This document shows positions 1-8,132 of a stretch of 19,227 bases of DNA, piece after piece. The DNA comes from CAZOWL01 sp964583605 (GTDB lineage Bacteria > Pseudomonadota > Gammaproteobacteria > Chromatiales > Chromatiaceae), in contig CAZOWL010000084.1 in NCBI GenBank assembly GCA_964583605.1, forward strand, positions 1 through 19,227, given 5' to 3'. The notes under the pieces are model-generated. The model did not search any database, was not told where the DNA came from, and was given only the letters and a program-made list of their open reading frames with translations. Numbering within the stretch: position 1 is the first letter of the stretch; each line of letters opens with the position of its first letter. A program made the translations under genes and the position numbers.

Positions 1-55
1 GGCGAGGCGACGTTTCATGGTCGGGGGTGGCTCGCCTCGCCCCATGATCGTTAGC
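1..55 (-). repeat. Dispersed palindromic repeat, left copy (cut by window edge)
   Basis: The reverse complement of these 55 bases matches 15814-15868 at 52 of 55 positions, without gaps. In the right-hand copy the unit is part of an imperfect palindrome; here the outer arm would lie beyond the window. The surrounding gap up to the end of norD (56-227) has no gene I can support: a short frame beginning at 178 behind a GGAGG-like site runs antisense into norD and looks accidental. Confidence 0.8.
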
Positions 56-227
56 TGGCTTGCCAGCCATGCTGAGGATTGGTTGATTGAAAGACCTGAT
101 AATCATCTAGCCGCCTCCCCAAGCGCTCGCTACTCTCAGTCATGCAAGACAATGAAGCAGCCAGAGAGGAGGCAGCCATGGCACTGTACGCCGAGGACGG
201 AGATCAGGCGCCCTGCCGTGCGGCTGC

Positions 228-2180
228 TCAGGCGCGCAGCCGCATCAGGATCTCCCCGACGGTCTCGGGCAGCGCCTTGGGGCTGTGCAGGACACGGAAA
301 TGGCCGTTGCCAAACATCTCGGTGAGGCGCGCCTCTGCGCCGTGCTCGACCGCAAGCGCGTAGCTCAGGATGCCGCCGGCGCGGCCTTCGCGGACGGCCT
401 GCGCGACGTCCTTGATGCCATAGCGGCCCTCATATTGGTCGTAATCGCTCGGCCGGCCATCGGTCACGACGAGGAGCAGGCGGCGCCGCGCTGGGACGGC
501 GGCGAGCTTGGCCGTCGCGTGACGGATCGCGGGCCCGATACGCGTGTAGCCGGCCGGCTCGACGCAGAGGACACGCGTCCGCACCCGCGACCAAGGCTCG
601 CCAAGGTCCTTGATCAGGAGAAACTGACAGCGGTTCCGCGTGTAGCTCGAGAAGGCCGCGACACCGACCTGATCCAGGAGGCCGTCGAGGGCCTCGCCGA
701 GCACCAGCACCGTCTCGCACTCGACATCGAGGATCCGCACGCCGGCGACCCAAGAGTCCGACGACAAGGACCGGTCGAGCAGGATCCAGACCGCTAGATC
801 CTGAGCGGTCCGCCGGACATCCAGGTAGAGGCGCTCGATCGATGAATGCCCGGCGGCCAGCGAAGCATAGCGCTCGACGGCGGCATCGAGGTCGACGTCG
901 CTGCCGTCGGGCTGGCGGCGGCGGATCGTGCGCCTGAGGAGTAGCGTCTCGAGCTGTCGGCGCATCTCCTCGATGCGACGACGATGCGGCGCGAGCACCT
1001 CGCGCGTGCGGTGCGAAATCGCGCCATCGAGAGGGCGCTCCGGCGCCACCTCCGTCAAGACGCACCAATCCTCACGGTAACACCGTTTGCGATGGTGCCA
1101 CTCTGGATAGTGATGTACCGACCCGGCGGCAGCGTCGTCGTCGACCTGCCATCCCGGGCCATCGAGCATCGCGTCCAATCGATAGTTGGCGCCCGATGGC
1201 GCTTGGGTGCGCACCAGCGCGCTCGGGCGCATCTGGTCGAGCGCGTCACGCTCGGCCTCGGGGTCACCGGACTCGTCGGCCCGCGTCGATGCGCCGTCGT
1301 GGTCCTGCAACGTCTCGATCTTCTCGAAGTGGTGAAAGAGCGGCGAGCGGTTGCGGTCACGGGCGGCGCGCCGCTCGACGCGTCCGAGGACGCGACGGCT
1401 GTCGAGCTCCTTGGTCAGCGTGCGGCTCGGGGCTGCGGCATCGGCGCCCGGCGCCTCCTCGTTGGCCGCCTGGGTTAGCAGCTCTCCCCAGAGCGGGACC
1501 GCAACGGGCGCCTGATGCCGAAGGAATCGAGATGGCGGGAGCGCTCTAAACAACGCCTCGGCCAGGTCATGGATGCGTTGCGCACGGACATCGTCGAAGG
1601 CCAGCGCCCGCTCGAGCCAGTCATGGGCCGCAGGGTGGACCTCGGCGCGGCGCGGGCGCGCGCCGCCGAGGCGCACGCGGCAAAGGGTCTGACTGACCGC
1701 GATGCCGTCCCGGACGGCACCGCAGGGCGGCCTGGCATCGAGCAGCGGCTGGTGCAGGGCGACAGCGAGGTCGCCGGCACCGGGCAGCGAGCGCTCGAGC
1801 TCGCCGCGGCTCCCCTGAACGGCCAACCAGGTCTCGCACTGCCGGATCCACGGCGACGCGGAGCGGCCGACCACGCCGAGGCGCCACGAGATCGCCGCGT
1901 ACGCCGTGCGATAGACATAAGCCGCCTCATTGAGCGTCGCATCCCCCCAGGCATCGATAAAGGTCGGCAGCAGAAGGGTCTCGCCAGTCCACCCGCCGGC
2001 CTCTGGCGTCAGGCGCACCTCCAAGGGCCGCCCGGCCACGAGCCCAGCCAACAACTTGAGGCGCGGGAGGAGCTCCTCCCCGGCGACCGCCGCGGCCCGC
2101 GGCGCCGCCCGCCGCGCACGCACGCGCTCGGCGAATCGAGCGATGCGCAGGCCGAAAATCTCAGTCGGATCGACGGTCAC
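228..2180 (-). CDS. norD: Nitric oxide reductase activation protein NorD (VWA domain)
   Basis: This 650-residue cytoplasmic protein is the NorD partner of the MoxR-type ATPase NorQ. The pair is needed to activate NorCB, probably by helping insert the non-haem iron. The C-terminal von Willebrand A domain (about residues 460-650) has a clear metal-ion-dependent adhesion site: D469-R-S471-L-S473, T546 in the YTRIGPAIRH stretch, and D574 in VVTDGRPSDYD. The N-terminal two thirds is helical and charged, as is usual for NorD, and the length is normal. The start is GTG (CAC at 2178-2180), giving MTVDPTEIFG; a GAGG lies about 12 bases upstream, so the ribosome site is weak. It follows norQ after 98 bases and is the last gene of the nor operon. 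No terminator is obvious downstream. Confidence 0.95.
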   Translation of the reverse strand: MTVDPTEIFGLRIARFAERVRARRAAPRAAAVAGEELLPRLKLLAGLVAGRPLEVRLTPEAGGWTGETLLLPTFIDAWGDATLNEAAYVYRTAYAAISWRLGVVGRSASPWIRQCETWLAVQGSRGELERSLPGAGDLAVALHQPLLDARPPCGAVRDGIAVSQTLCRVRLGGARPRRAEVHPAAHDWLERALAFDDVRAQRIHDLAEALFRALPPSRFLRHQAPVAVPLWGELLTQAANEEAPGADAAAPSRTLTKELDSRRVLGRVERRAARDRNRSPLFHHFEKIETLQDHDGASTRADESGDPEAERDALDQMRPSALVRTQAPSGANYRLDAMLDGPGWQVDDDAAAGSVHHYPEWHHRKRCYREDWCVLTEVAPERPLDGAISHRTREVLAPHRRRIEEMRRQLETLLLRRTIRRRQPDGSDVDLDAAVERYASLAAGHSSIERLYLDVRRTAQDLAVWILLDRSLSSDSWVAGVRILDVECETVLVLGEALDGLLDQVGVAAFSSYTRNRCQFLLIKDLGEPWSRVRTRVLCVEPAGYTRIGPAIRHATAKLAAVPARRRLLLVVTDGRPSDYDQYEGRYGIKDVAQAVREGRAGGILSYALAVEHGAEARLTEMFGNGHFRVLHSPKALPETVGEILMRLRA

Positions 2181-2278
2181 GGCAAGCCCAACGCCTCATA
2201 GAAGGGTGCGGCGAGGAACGAACCGCGCCGATGGCAGCTCGCCGCCTTCGGGGCCGACGGTCTTGAGCCACAAAGGGA

Positions 2279-3088
2279 TCAAAACGCCAACGCGACAAGA
2301 TCCGCCAAGGCCGCCCGCGCCTCGGGCTCATCGCTGAGCGGCTCGACGATCGCGGCGCGACACGCCCGGCGCGGCGTGAGTCCGTGCGCGATCAGGTGCG
2401 CGGCATTGACCAGCAGGCGCGTCGAAGCCGTTTCAGGCAGCGCCAGCTCATCGGCACGGCGGATCCGCCCCGCGAGGTCGACGAGGCGACGCGCGACAGC
2501 GGCCGCGCAACCGCTCTCGGCGACGAGGATCTCGGCCTCGACGGCGGCCTCAGGATAGTCGAAGGCGAGCGCGACGAAGCGCTGGCGTGTCGAGGGCTTG
2601 AGCTCCTTGAAGCGCCGCTGGTAGCCAGGATTGAAGCTGACGACCAGCATGAAGTCCGGCGGTGCCACCAGGTGCTCGCCAGTCTTGTCGATGAAGAGCT
2701 CACGGCGATGGTCGGTGAGGGGATGGATGACGACGATGACGTCCTCGCGGGCCTCGGCGATCTCGTCGAGATAGAGCACCGCCCCTTCGCGCACGGCCCT
2801 CGTCAAGGGCCCGGGCTGCCAGATGGTGTCCCCACCGCGCACCAGGTAGCGGCCGATCAGATCGGTAGCCGAGGTGTCGTCATTGCAGGCCACCGTCACG
2901 AGGGGACGGCGCAGCGCTGCGGCCATCGCCTCGACGAATCGCGACTTTCCGCACCCGGTCGGCCCTTTGAGCAGGAGCGGCAGCCGGGCCTCAGCACAAC
3001 GGACGAACACGGATCGTTCGCCGACTACCTCGCGGTAGTAGGGCGCCAGCGGGACCTCGGCGTCTCGCGCGGCGGCCGCGTCGCTCAT
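2279..3088 (-). CDS. norQ: NorQ, MoxR-family AAA+ ATPase for NO reductase activation
   Basis: This 269-residue ATPase belongs to the CbbQ/NirQ/NorQ branch of the MoxR AAA+ family. It forms a ring and works with the VWA protein NorD on the NorB subunit. The Walker A motif GPTGCGKS is at residues 42-49, Walker B (LYLDEIAEA) at about 105-113, and a sensor-1-like SFNPGYQRR at 151-159. All are intact and the length is typical. Its start (CAT at 3086-3088) overlaps the end of norB by four bases in an ATGA arrangement, implying translational coupling to norB. The order norC-norB-norQ-norD on one strand is the classical layout. The 98 bases between norQ and norD hold no recognisable gene. Confidence 0.95.
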   Translation of the reverse strand: MSDAAAARDAEVPLAPYYREVVGERSVFVRCAEARLPLLLKGPTGCGKSRFVEAMAAALRRPLVTVACNDDTSATDLIGRYLVRGGDTIWQPGPLTRAVREGAVLYLDEIAEAREDVIVVIHPLTDHRRELFIDKTGEHLVAPPDFMLVVSFNPGYQRRFKELKPSTRQRFVALAFDYPEAAVEAEILVAESGCAAAVARRLVDLAGRIRRADELALPETASTRLLVNAAHLIAHGLTPRRACRAAIVEPLSDEPEARAALADLVALAF

Positions 3089-4473
3089 AGGGCCGGGGTC
3101 GCCGCGAGGCCAGCGCGCGGCGGCCGTTCATCCTCCTCCGGGGGGAGCTCGGCCGGGTCTGAGACCGGCAGCCCGTAGCGGACGAAGTCGATCACGTAGG
3201 CCGCAATACCGCTGATGAAGAGGAGTGCGGCGAGGAACATACCGAAGAAGTGCACCTCGATCTCCTTCTGCACGACCAGGAAGTCCATGCCGACGACCCG
3301 CTCGAGGTAGACCTGAGCGATGCCGGCGACGGCCAGGGCCAGTGTCATCGCAACGATGCCGATGTTCGACGCCCAGAAGGCGTAGATGTCGAGCCAGCTC
3401 CGGTAGATCGGCCGCCCGGTCATGCGCGGCATCGCATAGGTGATGATCGCCAGCACGATCATCGCGTAGGCGCCCCAGAAGGCCAGGTGGCCATGCATCG
3501 CCGTGATCAGGGTGCCGTGCGTGAAGCGGTTGACCTGCGGCAGCGTATGGGCGAAGCCGAGGAAGCCGGCGCCGACGAAGGACATGATGGCCGCGCCGAT
3601 CGTCCACAGCAGCGCCATCCGGTTCGGGTGGCGGCGCCCGCCGCGCTTCATCATCGCCAGCGCCCAGATGGCCATGCCGAGGAAGGCCAAGGGCTCGAGC
3701 GCGCTGAAGATCCCGCCGACCCAAAGCCAGTAGTCCGGGGTGCCGATCCAGTAGTAGTGATGGCCAGTGCCGAGGACGCCAGAGAGAAAGGTCAGCCCGA
3801 CGACCACGTACAGCCACTTCTCGATGATCTCGCGATCGACGCCGGTGAGGCGCAGCAGCAGGAAGGCCAACAAGGCGCCCATGATCAGCTCCCACACCCC
3901 CTCGACCCAGAGATGCACGACCCACCAGCGCCAGAAGCTGTCGACGGTCGGGTGCACCGTGTCGATCATCCCGAACAGGTAGAAGCCGGCCGCCGAGAAG
4001 AGGCCGAAGTAGAGGACCAGCGCCGTGCCGGTGCGCCGCTCGGCCTGCCAGAGATTGGTCCCGATGATCGCGAGGAAGAGCAGGATGTCGGCCACGACCA
4101 GCCAATCGAGTGGCCGCGGGATCTCCAGAAACTTGCGTCCCTCCCACCAATCGAAATTGAACCCGATGATCGCCGTCACGCCGACGATGACGAAGGCCGC
4201 CCACTGCACGACCGCCAGCCAAGGCACCGGTATCGGCCGATTCGTCTCCTCCGGCACCAGGTAATAGGCCGCCCCCATGAAGCCCGAGAGCAGCCACATC
4301 ACCAGCAGGTTCGTGTGCGTCGAGCGCAGGACGTGGAACGGGAGCCACTGGTGCAGACCGTCCCAGCCCATGTGCGCGACGGTCATCAGGAGCCCGTAGA
4401 ACAGCTGCAGGCATAGAAGCAGCATCGAGGTGGCGAAGAAGAGATAGGCGATACGCTGCGAGGCAAATCGCAT
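3085..4473 (-). CDS. norB: Nitric oxide reductase large subunit NorB (cNOR catalytic subunit)
   Basis: NorB is the membrane subunit that reduces two NO to N2O at a haem b3/non-haem iron centre. The 462 residues form about twelve hydrophobic segments and lack the N-terminal extension of quinol-type NOR, so this is the cytochrome c-dependent type. The ligands are all present: H53 and H329 (haem b), H327 (haem b3, in the HGH motif), and H187, H238 and H239 for FeB with nearby E191 (HLWVE) and E260. The spacing of these residues agrees with the Pseudomonas enzyme. The hydrophilic tail after residue 436 is Pro/Glu-rich. The start follows norC after three bases, and a perfect AGGAGG (4481-4486) lies inside the end of norC. 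The gene overlaps norQ by four bases. Confidence 0.97.
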   Translation of the reverse strand: MRFASQRIAYLFFATSMLLLCLQLFYGLLMTVAHMGWDGLHQWLPFHVLRSTHTNLLVMWLLSGFMGAAYYLVPEETNRPIPVPWLAVVQWAAFVIVGVTAIIGFNFDWWEGRKFLEIPRPLDWLVVADILLFLAIIGTNLWQAERRTGTALVLYFGLFSAAGFYLFGMIDTVHPTVDSFWRWWVVHLWVEGVWELIMGALLAFLLLRLTGVDREIIEKWLYVVVGLTFLSGVLGTGHHYYWIGTPDYWLWVGGIFSALEPLAFLGMAIWALAMMKRGGRRHPNRMALLWTIGAAIMSFVGAGFLGFAHTLPQVNRFTHGTLITAMHGHLAFWGAYAMIVLAIITYAMPRMTGRPIYRSWLDIYAFWASNIGIVAMTLALAVAGIAQVYLERVVGMDFLVVQKEIEVHFFGMFLAALLFISGIAAYVIDFVRYGLPVSDPAELPPEEDERPPRAGLAATPAL

Positions 4474-4476
4474 GGC

Positions 4477-5205
4477 TCAGCCTCCTGTCGAGTCGCGGGG
4501 GGTCGGACTGCGGAGCTGAGCCAGGAAGGCTGCGAGCTCCTTGACCTGGGTGGCGGTCAGCGGGAGGTCCGGCATCGTCGTGTCGGCCTTGACCGATTGC
4601 GGCTCCGTGAGCCAAGCGATGAGCTCGTCGCGGCCCATCCGATCCCCGACATCGTCCAACGGCGGACCGACCTGACCGCCCTGGCCAGCGAGCGAGTGAC
4701 AGGCGATGCAGAGCTGATTGAAGACCTGCGGGCGGTCGATTTGGGCGACGATCGAGGGGGCGTCGGCCCGCGCCGGCACGGCGAGCTGCATCAGGCTGGG
4801 GGTCGGCGGAAAGCCGTTGGTGTCGATCCGTCCGACCCATTCGAAATAGGCGATGAAGGCATCGATCTCCTCGTCCGTGAAGGGATACTCCTGCATCTTC
4901 CGCTCGCCCGGGTACATCCCCTGCGGGTCTTCGAGCATCGCGCGGATGAAGACCGCGCCGCGGCGCTCGTAGACCCGCGTCAGCTCAGGCGCATAGTAGC
5001 CACCCTCGCCGAGGATCGTATGGCAGCCCATACAATTGCTCTCATCCCAGAGCCGCTTCCCGTGCGCGACCTGCTCGGTCAGGTCCTCCTGGTTCGTCAG
5101 ATGCGGGATCCGCGTGAAGGTGTGCACCGTGAGGGCGAAGAAGATCGCAAAGGTGACAGCGGTTCCGCCGAGAAAGAACCACTTCGCCTGAGATAGGGAC
5201 AGCAT
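4477..5205 (-). CDS. norC: NorC with an extra C-terminal cytochrome c domain (dihaem)
   Basis: Residues 1-140 are a standard NorC: a membrane anchor (about 9-28), a c-haem site CMGCH at 58-62 and the probable axial Met104 in ERKMQEYPF. NorC normally ends near here, at about 150 residues. This protein continues to 242, with a linker (140-157) and a second cytochrome c domain: CIACH at 166-170, a GQGGQVGPPL stretch at 174-182 and a probable axial Met211 before PDLPL. The protein is anchored in the inner membrane facing the periplasm and passes electrons to NorB. The second haem may extend the entry path for electrons. The start ATG (5203-5205) has a good AGGGGAG nine bases upstream. No frame break separates the two domains, so the fusion is real in this sequence. 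Confidence 0.95.
   Translation of the reverse strand: MLSLSQAKWFFLGGTAVTFAIFFALTVHTFTRIPHLTNQEDLTEQVAHGKRLWDESNCMGCHTILGEGGYYAPELTRVYERRGAVFIRAMLEDPQGMYPGERKMQEYPFTDEEIDAFIAYFEWVGRIDTNGFPPTPSLMQLAVPARADAPSIVAQIDRPQVFNQLCIACHSLAGQGGQVGPPLDDVGDRMGRDELIAWLTEPQSVKADTTMPDLPLTATQVKELAAFLAQLRSPTPRDSTGG
4481..4486 (-). promoter_or_regulatory. Ribosome binding site of norB inside norC
   Basis: A perfect AGGAGG on the minus strand lies seven bases before the norB ATG and within the last codons of norC. It fixes the norB start and suggests coupled translation. Confidence 0.8.
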
Positions 5206-5214
5206 CGAGCGCGA

Positions 5215-5221
5215 CTCCCCT
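5215..5221 (-). promoter_or_regulatory. Ribosome binding site of norC
   Basis: AGGGGAG on the minus strand is nine bases before the norC ATG. It supports the chosen start. Confidence 0.7.
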
Positions 5222-5228
5222 AGGATCA

Positions 5229-5243
5229 GGCCCCGGCGGGGCC
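5229..5243 (-). promoter_or_regulatory. GC hairpin in the norC leader
   Basis: A perfect 6-bp stem, GGCCCC with GGGGCC, encloses a three-base loop just upstream of the norC ribosome site. It would fold in the norC leader RNA. No T-run follows, so it is not an intrinsic terminator. I see no good FNR/DNR (TTGAT-N4-ATCAA) box in 5222-5390. Confidence 0.45.
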
Positions 5244-5356
5244 GCGATGCAAGAGCGCAAGCAGAAACCGTGCCGCGCTACAGCGGCGACCCGGAGTCCG
5301 AATCTGACGCCTCACTCACCGGGAACCCTTGGTCGACTTGCACCGGCCGCCGGACG

Positions 5357-5386
5357 AAAAGGCCCGAATCACCGGGCGCCGGCCTT
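5357..5386 (-). terminator. Possible terminator after the EF-hand gene
   Basis: On the minus strand AAGGCC pairs with GGCCTT, with an inner CCCG/CGGG pair possible, and the stem runs into TTTT. It lies 5 to 34 bases past the EF-hand stop codon and about 150 bases before norC. The T-run is short, so termination may be partial. Confidence 0.4.
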
Positions 5387-5390
5387 CGCC

Positions 5391-6098
5391 TCAACGTCCT
5401 CCCATCATCTGACGGCGGTGCTCTGCCTGGGCCTTGGCGAGCTCTGTCGGCCCAACGGTGCCATCGCCGTCCAGGTCGATCATCTCGAACGTCAGGGCAT
5501 TCGGCAGGTTGCGCATCTGGTAACCCTGCTGGGCCCGCTGACCGATCCGTCGTCCCCTCGCCTCGTTGAACTCCTCCTTCGTCAAGACGCCGTCCCCATC
5601 GAGATCGAGCTCAAAGAAGCTCGGCATCTGCATCCCCATGCCCCGACCGCGGCCCATGCCGGGACCGGCCCCCCCCATACCAGGTCCCGCTCCAGGGCCC
5701 ATGCCGGGCGGGGGCATGCCAGGGCCGGGAGGTCCCATCCCGGGGCCCATCGTGCCGGGGCCCATCATGCCGGGAGGACCCTGCATACGCTCCTGCTGCG
5801 CGGCCGTGAGCTCATCGGGGGTGATGCCCCCGTCGCCGTTGCGATCGAGGTCCGAGAAAGACGGGGCCTGCGCAGCCCCGCGCATCGGCATGCCCTGCTG
5901 CGCGCGCTGGCCCTGGCGCTCGCTGCGCACGGCATTGAGCTCCGAGGGGGTGATAACCCCATCGCCGTCCTGATCCAATGCGGAGAAGCTCATGGGCCCT
6001 CGCGGGGGCGCCTGTTGGGACCAGGCCGTTGCGGACAACGCGAGCGCAGCCGTCGCCAACGCCGAGCCGAAGGAAAAGCTTCGTTTCATTGTGTACAT
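5391..6098 (-). CDS. Exported four-EF-hand protein with Gly/Pro/Met-rich linker
   Basis: This 235-residue protein begins with a Sec-type signal peptide (about residues 1-28, MKRSF then a hydrophobic core ending ATAWS-QQ), so it should be periplasmic or secreted. It has four canonical 12-residue EF-hand loops: D42-E53, D85-E96, D165-E176 and D208-E219, each with DxD/NxDG and a final Glu. The loops form two pairs separated by a low-complexity linker (about 106-158) of repeated Met, Gly and Pro. The likely role is calcium binding; a Met-rich linker could also hold copper(I), but that is a guess. The start at 6098 (MYTMKR) is chosen because GGGAGA lies six bases upstream; a second ATG at 6089 is possible. 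It sits between a cytochrome gene and norC on the same strand. Its function is unknown. Confidence 0.85.
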   Translation of the reverse strand: MYTMKRSFSFGSALATAALALSATAWSQQAPPRGPMSFSALDQDGDGVITPSELNAVRSERQGQRAQQGMPMRGAAQAPSFSDLDRNGDGGITPDELTAAQQERMQGPPGMMGPGTMGPGMGPPGPGMPPPGMGPGAGPGMGGAGPGMGRGRGMGMQMPSFFELDLDGDGVLTKEEFNEARGRRIGQRAQQGYQMRNLPNALTFEMIDLDGDGTVGPTELAKAQAEHRRQMMGGR

Positions 6099-6122
6099 CA
6101 AAGGTCTCCCTGAGGTTAGGAA

Positions 6123-6139
6123 AGGCGCAAACCGCGCCT
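6123..6139 (-). other. Hairpin upstream of the EF-hand gene
   Basis: AGGCGC and GCGCCT form a 6-bp stem around a five-base loop, followed on the minus strand by TTCC. It lies between the cytochrome gene and the EF-hand gene. It could be a weak terminator for the first or a leader structure for the second. Confidence 0.35.
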
Positions 6140-6213
6140 CTACTTCTATAAGGGCCGCTGTGCGGACCTCTCGCGATGCGGACATCTGCGAGACGTGGTC
6201 CGCGCGCGACATC

Positions 6214-6519
6214 TCAGTGATCGATATCGTTCAGGTACTTGGCGAGAGCCGACAGCTCCAGCTCAGCGACTGGCACGGCCTCGGCGTGTTGGTCGGTCGC
6301 GAGGGTCTGTTTGAGCCCCTCCGCCGTATAGTGGGTGCGCGCCGCGAGCTCGGTGAAGCTCGGCCCGACCGGCGTGCCTTGCTGGTTCGGTAGCTGATGG
6401 CAGGTCGCGCAGATGGATCGGGCGATCTCTTTGCCCTCTGAGGCAACGGTCGCCGCAGGAGTCATGAAGAGCCCCACCGCTGCGGCGAGAACCAGCAGCC
6501 CGTCGTTCTTGCCTGTCAT
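6214..6519 (-). CDS. Small periplasmic c-type cytochrome without a Met ligand
   Basis: The 101-residue product has a signal peptide (hydrophobic core at about 8-20, cleavage near VAS at 25-27) and one haem c site, CATCH at 37-41, followed by a VGPSF stretch typical of class I cytochromes. The mature part contains no methionine, so the usual Met sixth haem ligand is absent; His63, His78 or the final His101 could replace it, or the iron may be five-coordinate. The start ATG at 6517-6519 is fixed by GGAGG five bases upstream; the longer frame lacks such a site. It lies 115 bases upstream of the EF-hand gene and in the same direction as nor, so a role in NO metabolism or electron supply to NorC is plausible but unproven. 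Confidence 0.85.
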   Translation of the reverse strand: MTGKNDGLLVLAAAVGLFMTPAATVASEGKEIARSICATCHQLPNQQGTPVGPSFTELAARTHYTAEGLKQTLATDQHAEAVPVAELELSALAKYLNDIDH

Positions 6520-6907
6520 GCGTACCTCCATGATTGCGTTGCTCGGAGCTTCGGCCCGCACGGCCTGAGCCCGGCCAGCGTCCGCCTTCCGGCGCCTGGG
6601 AGACACCGCCTTCGAGGCTCTGGTCACCGTGCAGTCCGCGCGGCCCGGTCACCGTCCCGATTAAGCAATTCTGGCGCCACATGAAGGAAAACCCTCGTCC
6701 GCCGACGATGCGAGCAGCGGACTGAGATCAAGGACCCATTCGGACGCGATCCCGCGACGCGCTAGCCGTCGGCTGGCCCCGCAGCGGCGCTCGCGGTGCG
6801 ATATTTGCCGAGAACTTTGCCAAGGGGACCGTTATGCAGTCATTCGTTGCGGGTCACGCCGGCCTGTGGTACCCGTGTGGCTCACCCAATTACGAGGAGT
6901 GCATCCG
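6520..6907. other. Divergent intergenic region
   Basis: No gene is supported here. The region separates the minus-strand cytochrome gene from the plus-strand CheB remnant and so should carry the promoters of both. A 9-base direct repeat GGTCACCGT occurs at 6622-6630 and 6647-6655, 25 bases apart, and could be an operator. No convincing -35/-10 pair could be assigned by eye. Confidence 0.4.
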
Positions 6908-8132
6908 TTGACCGATGCGGCCAATCGAGCTTCACGATCCGCCCGCAGGACGCCCGTCGTCGGCATCGGTGCCTCCGCCGGCGGGCTGGAGGCGTTGCGG
7001 GCGTTCTTTCAGCACCTGCCGAACGACCTGGGCGCGGCCTACGTCGTGATCGTGCACCTGGCGCCCGACCGCGACAGCGAGCTGCCTGCCATCCTCGCCC
7101 GCGAGACCGCCATGACGGTCGTGCAGGTTGGGGACCACGAGCAGGAGGAGCTCCATCCCGGCCAGGTCTCCGTCATCGCCCCGAACCGCAAGCTCGAGAT
7201 CACCGATGCCGCGGTCGCGGCCTCGCGCTTCGAGCAGCCGCGCGGGCAGCGCACCGCCATCGACCTCTTCTTCCGCTCGCTGGCCGCCTCGCACGGGCAC
7301 ATCTTCGCTATCGTGCTCTCCGGCGGGGGCTCCGACGGTGCGGTGGGCGCCAAGGCCGTCAAGGAGGCCGGCGGGCTGGTGCTGGTGCAGGACCCTCGCG
7401 AAGCGGCCCACGACAGCATGCCGCGGGCGACACTCGCGAGGCGATCTTCGAGAATATGACGGACGACGTGACGATCGCCAACGCCGAGAGCGTGGTCACC
7501 GACATCAATACCGCCGGCCTGCGTCTGCATGGCTTCATCCGCAAAGAGATCGACGACGCGCTCGGTCATGTCGCCGGGGATGCCCTGCTGGTGGAGTCGG
7601 CGCGGCGGATGCGCGACTGTGTGCGCGCATCCGACACCGTGGTCCGCACGGGCGGAGACGAGCTCTTGCTGGTCCTGCCCGACGTCGAGGCCGAGGGCGC
7701 TGCCCATGTCGCGGAGAAGCTGGTTGCACGCCTCACCCACCCATTGCATCTCGAAGAGCATACCCTCCGTGTCACCTGCAGTCTCGGCATCACTCTCTCG
7801 CCCGGCGACGGCGATACCGCAAGCGGGCTGATCGCGCGCGCCGACACCGCCATGTATCGCGCCAAGCAGGCCGGGCGCAACCGCTATCAATTCTTCGCCG
7901 AGCAGCTGCGTGTCTGGGAGCAAACGGGGCCGCCCCTGCTGCCGATGGCACTCAATCTGTCCCCCAACAGTTTCAGCATCGTGAGCGCCGTGACGCCCTG
8001 AGCGCCCAAGTGCACGCGCTGCTCGCCGAGACCGGCCTTGCCCCTGCACTGCTCGAGCTCGAGATCACCGAGAACACCTTGCTGGAGGAGACCGAGGACA
8101 CCCTCACCAGCTGGCTACAGCGGGCGTCCTAA
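6908..8132 (+). pseudogene. Remnant of a CheB-PAS-GGDEF-EAL signalling protein
   Basis: Three pieces in different frames come from one large chemotaxis/cyclic-di-GMP protein. Piece 1 (TTG at 6908-6910 after GAGGAG, to 7459) is a CheB methylesterase domain with the full triad S23 (GASAGG), H50 and D143. Piece 2 (about 7419-8001, another frame) starts with a PAS-like AIFENMTDD, jumps into the middle of a GGDEF domain (DALGHVAGD), has GGDEL at 7651-7665 and ends with the start of an EAL domain (LNLSPNSF). Piece 3 (about 7990-8132, a third frame) is EAL again, with LLELEITENTLLEE. The CheB tail, any CheR domain, most of the PAS, the GGDEF start and most of the EAL are missing. Such proteins normally exceed 1000 residues. 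It is not functional as a whole; the CheB piece alone could still be made. Confidence 0.85.

Noticed and set aside
82..115. TTGAT with a nearby ATAA as an FNR/DNR-like box
   Set aside because: Spacing is wrong for TTGAT-N4-ATCAA, and it lies downstream of norD, not before a promoter.
3128..4840. Long minus-strand frame of 570 codons across norB and norC, and a long plus-strand frame at 3250-4416
   Set aside because: Both are out-of-frame or antisense shadows of norB/norC, with Arg, His and Asp-rich translations and no domain features. GC-rich codon bias keeps such frames open.
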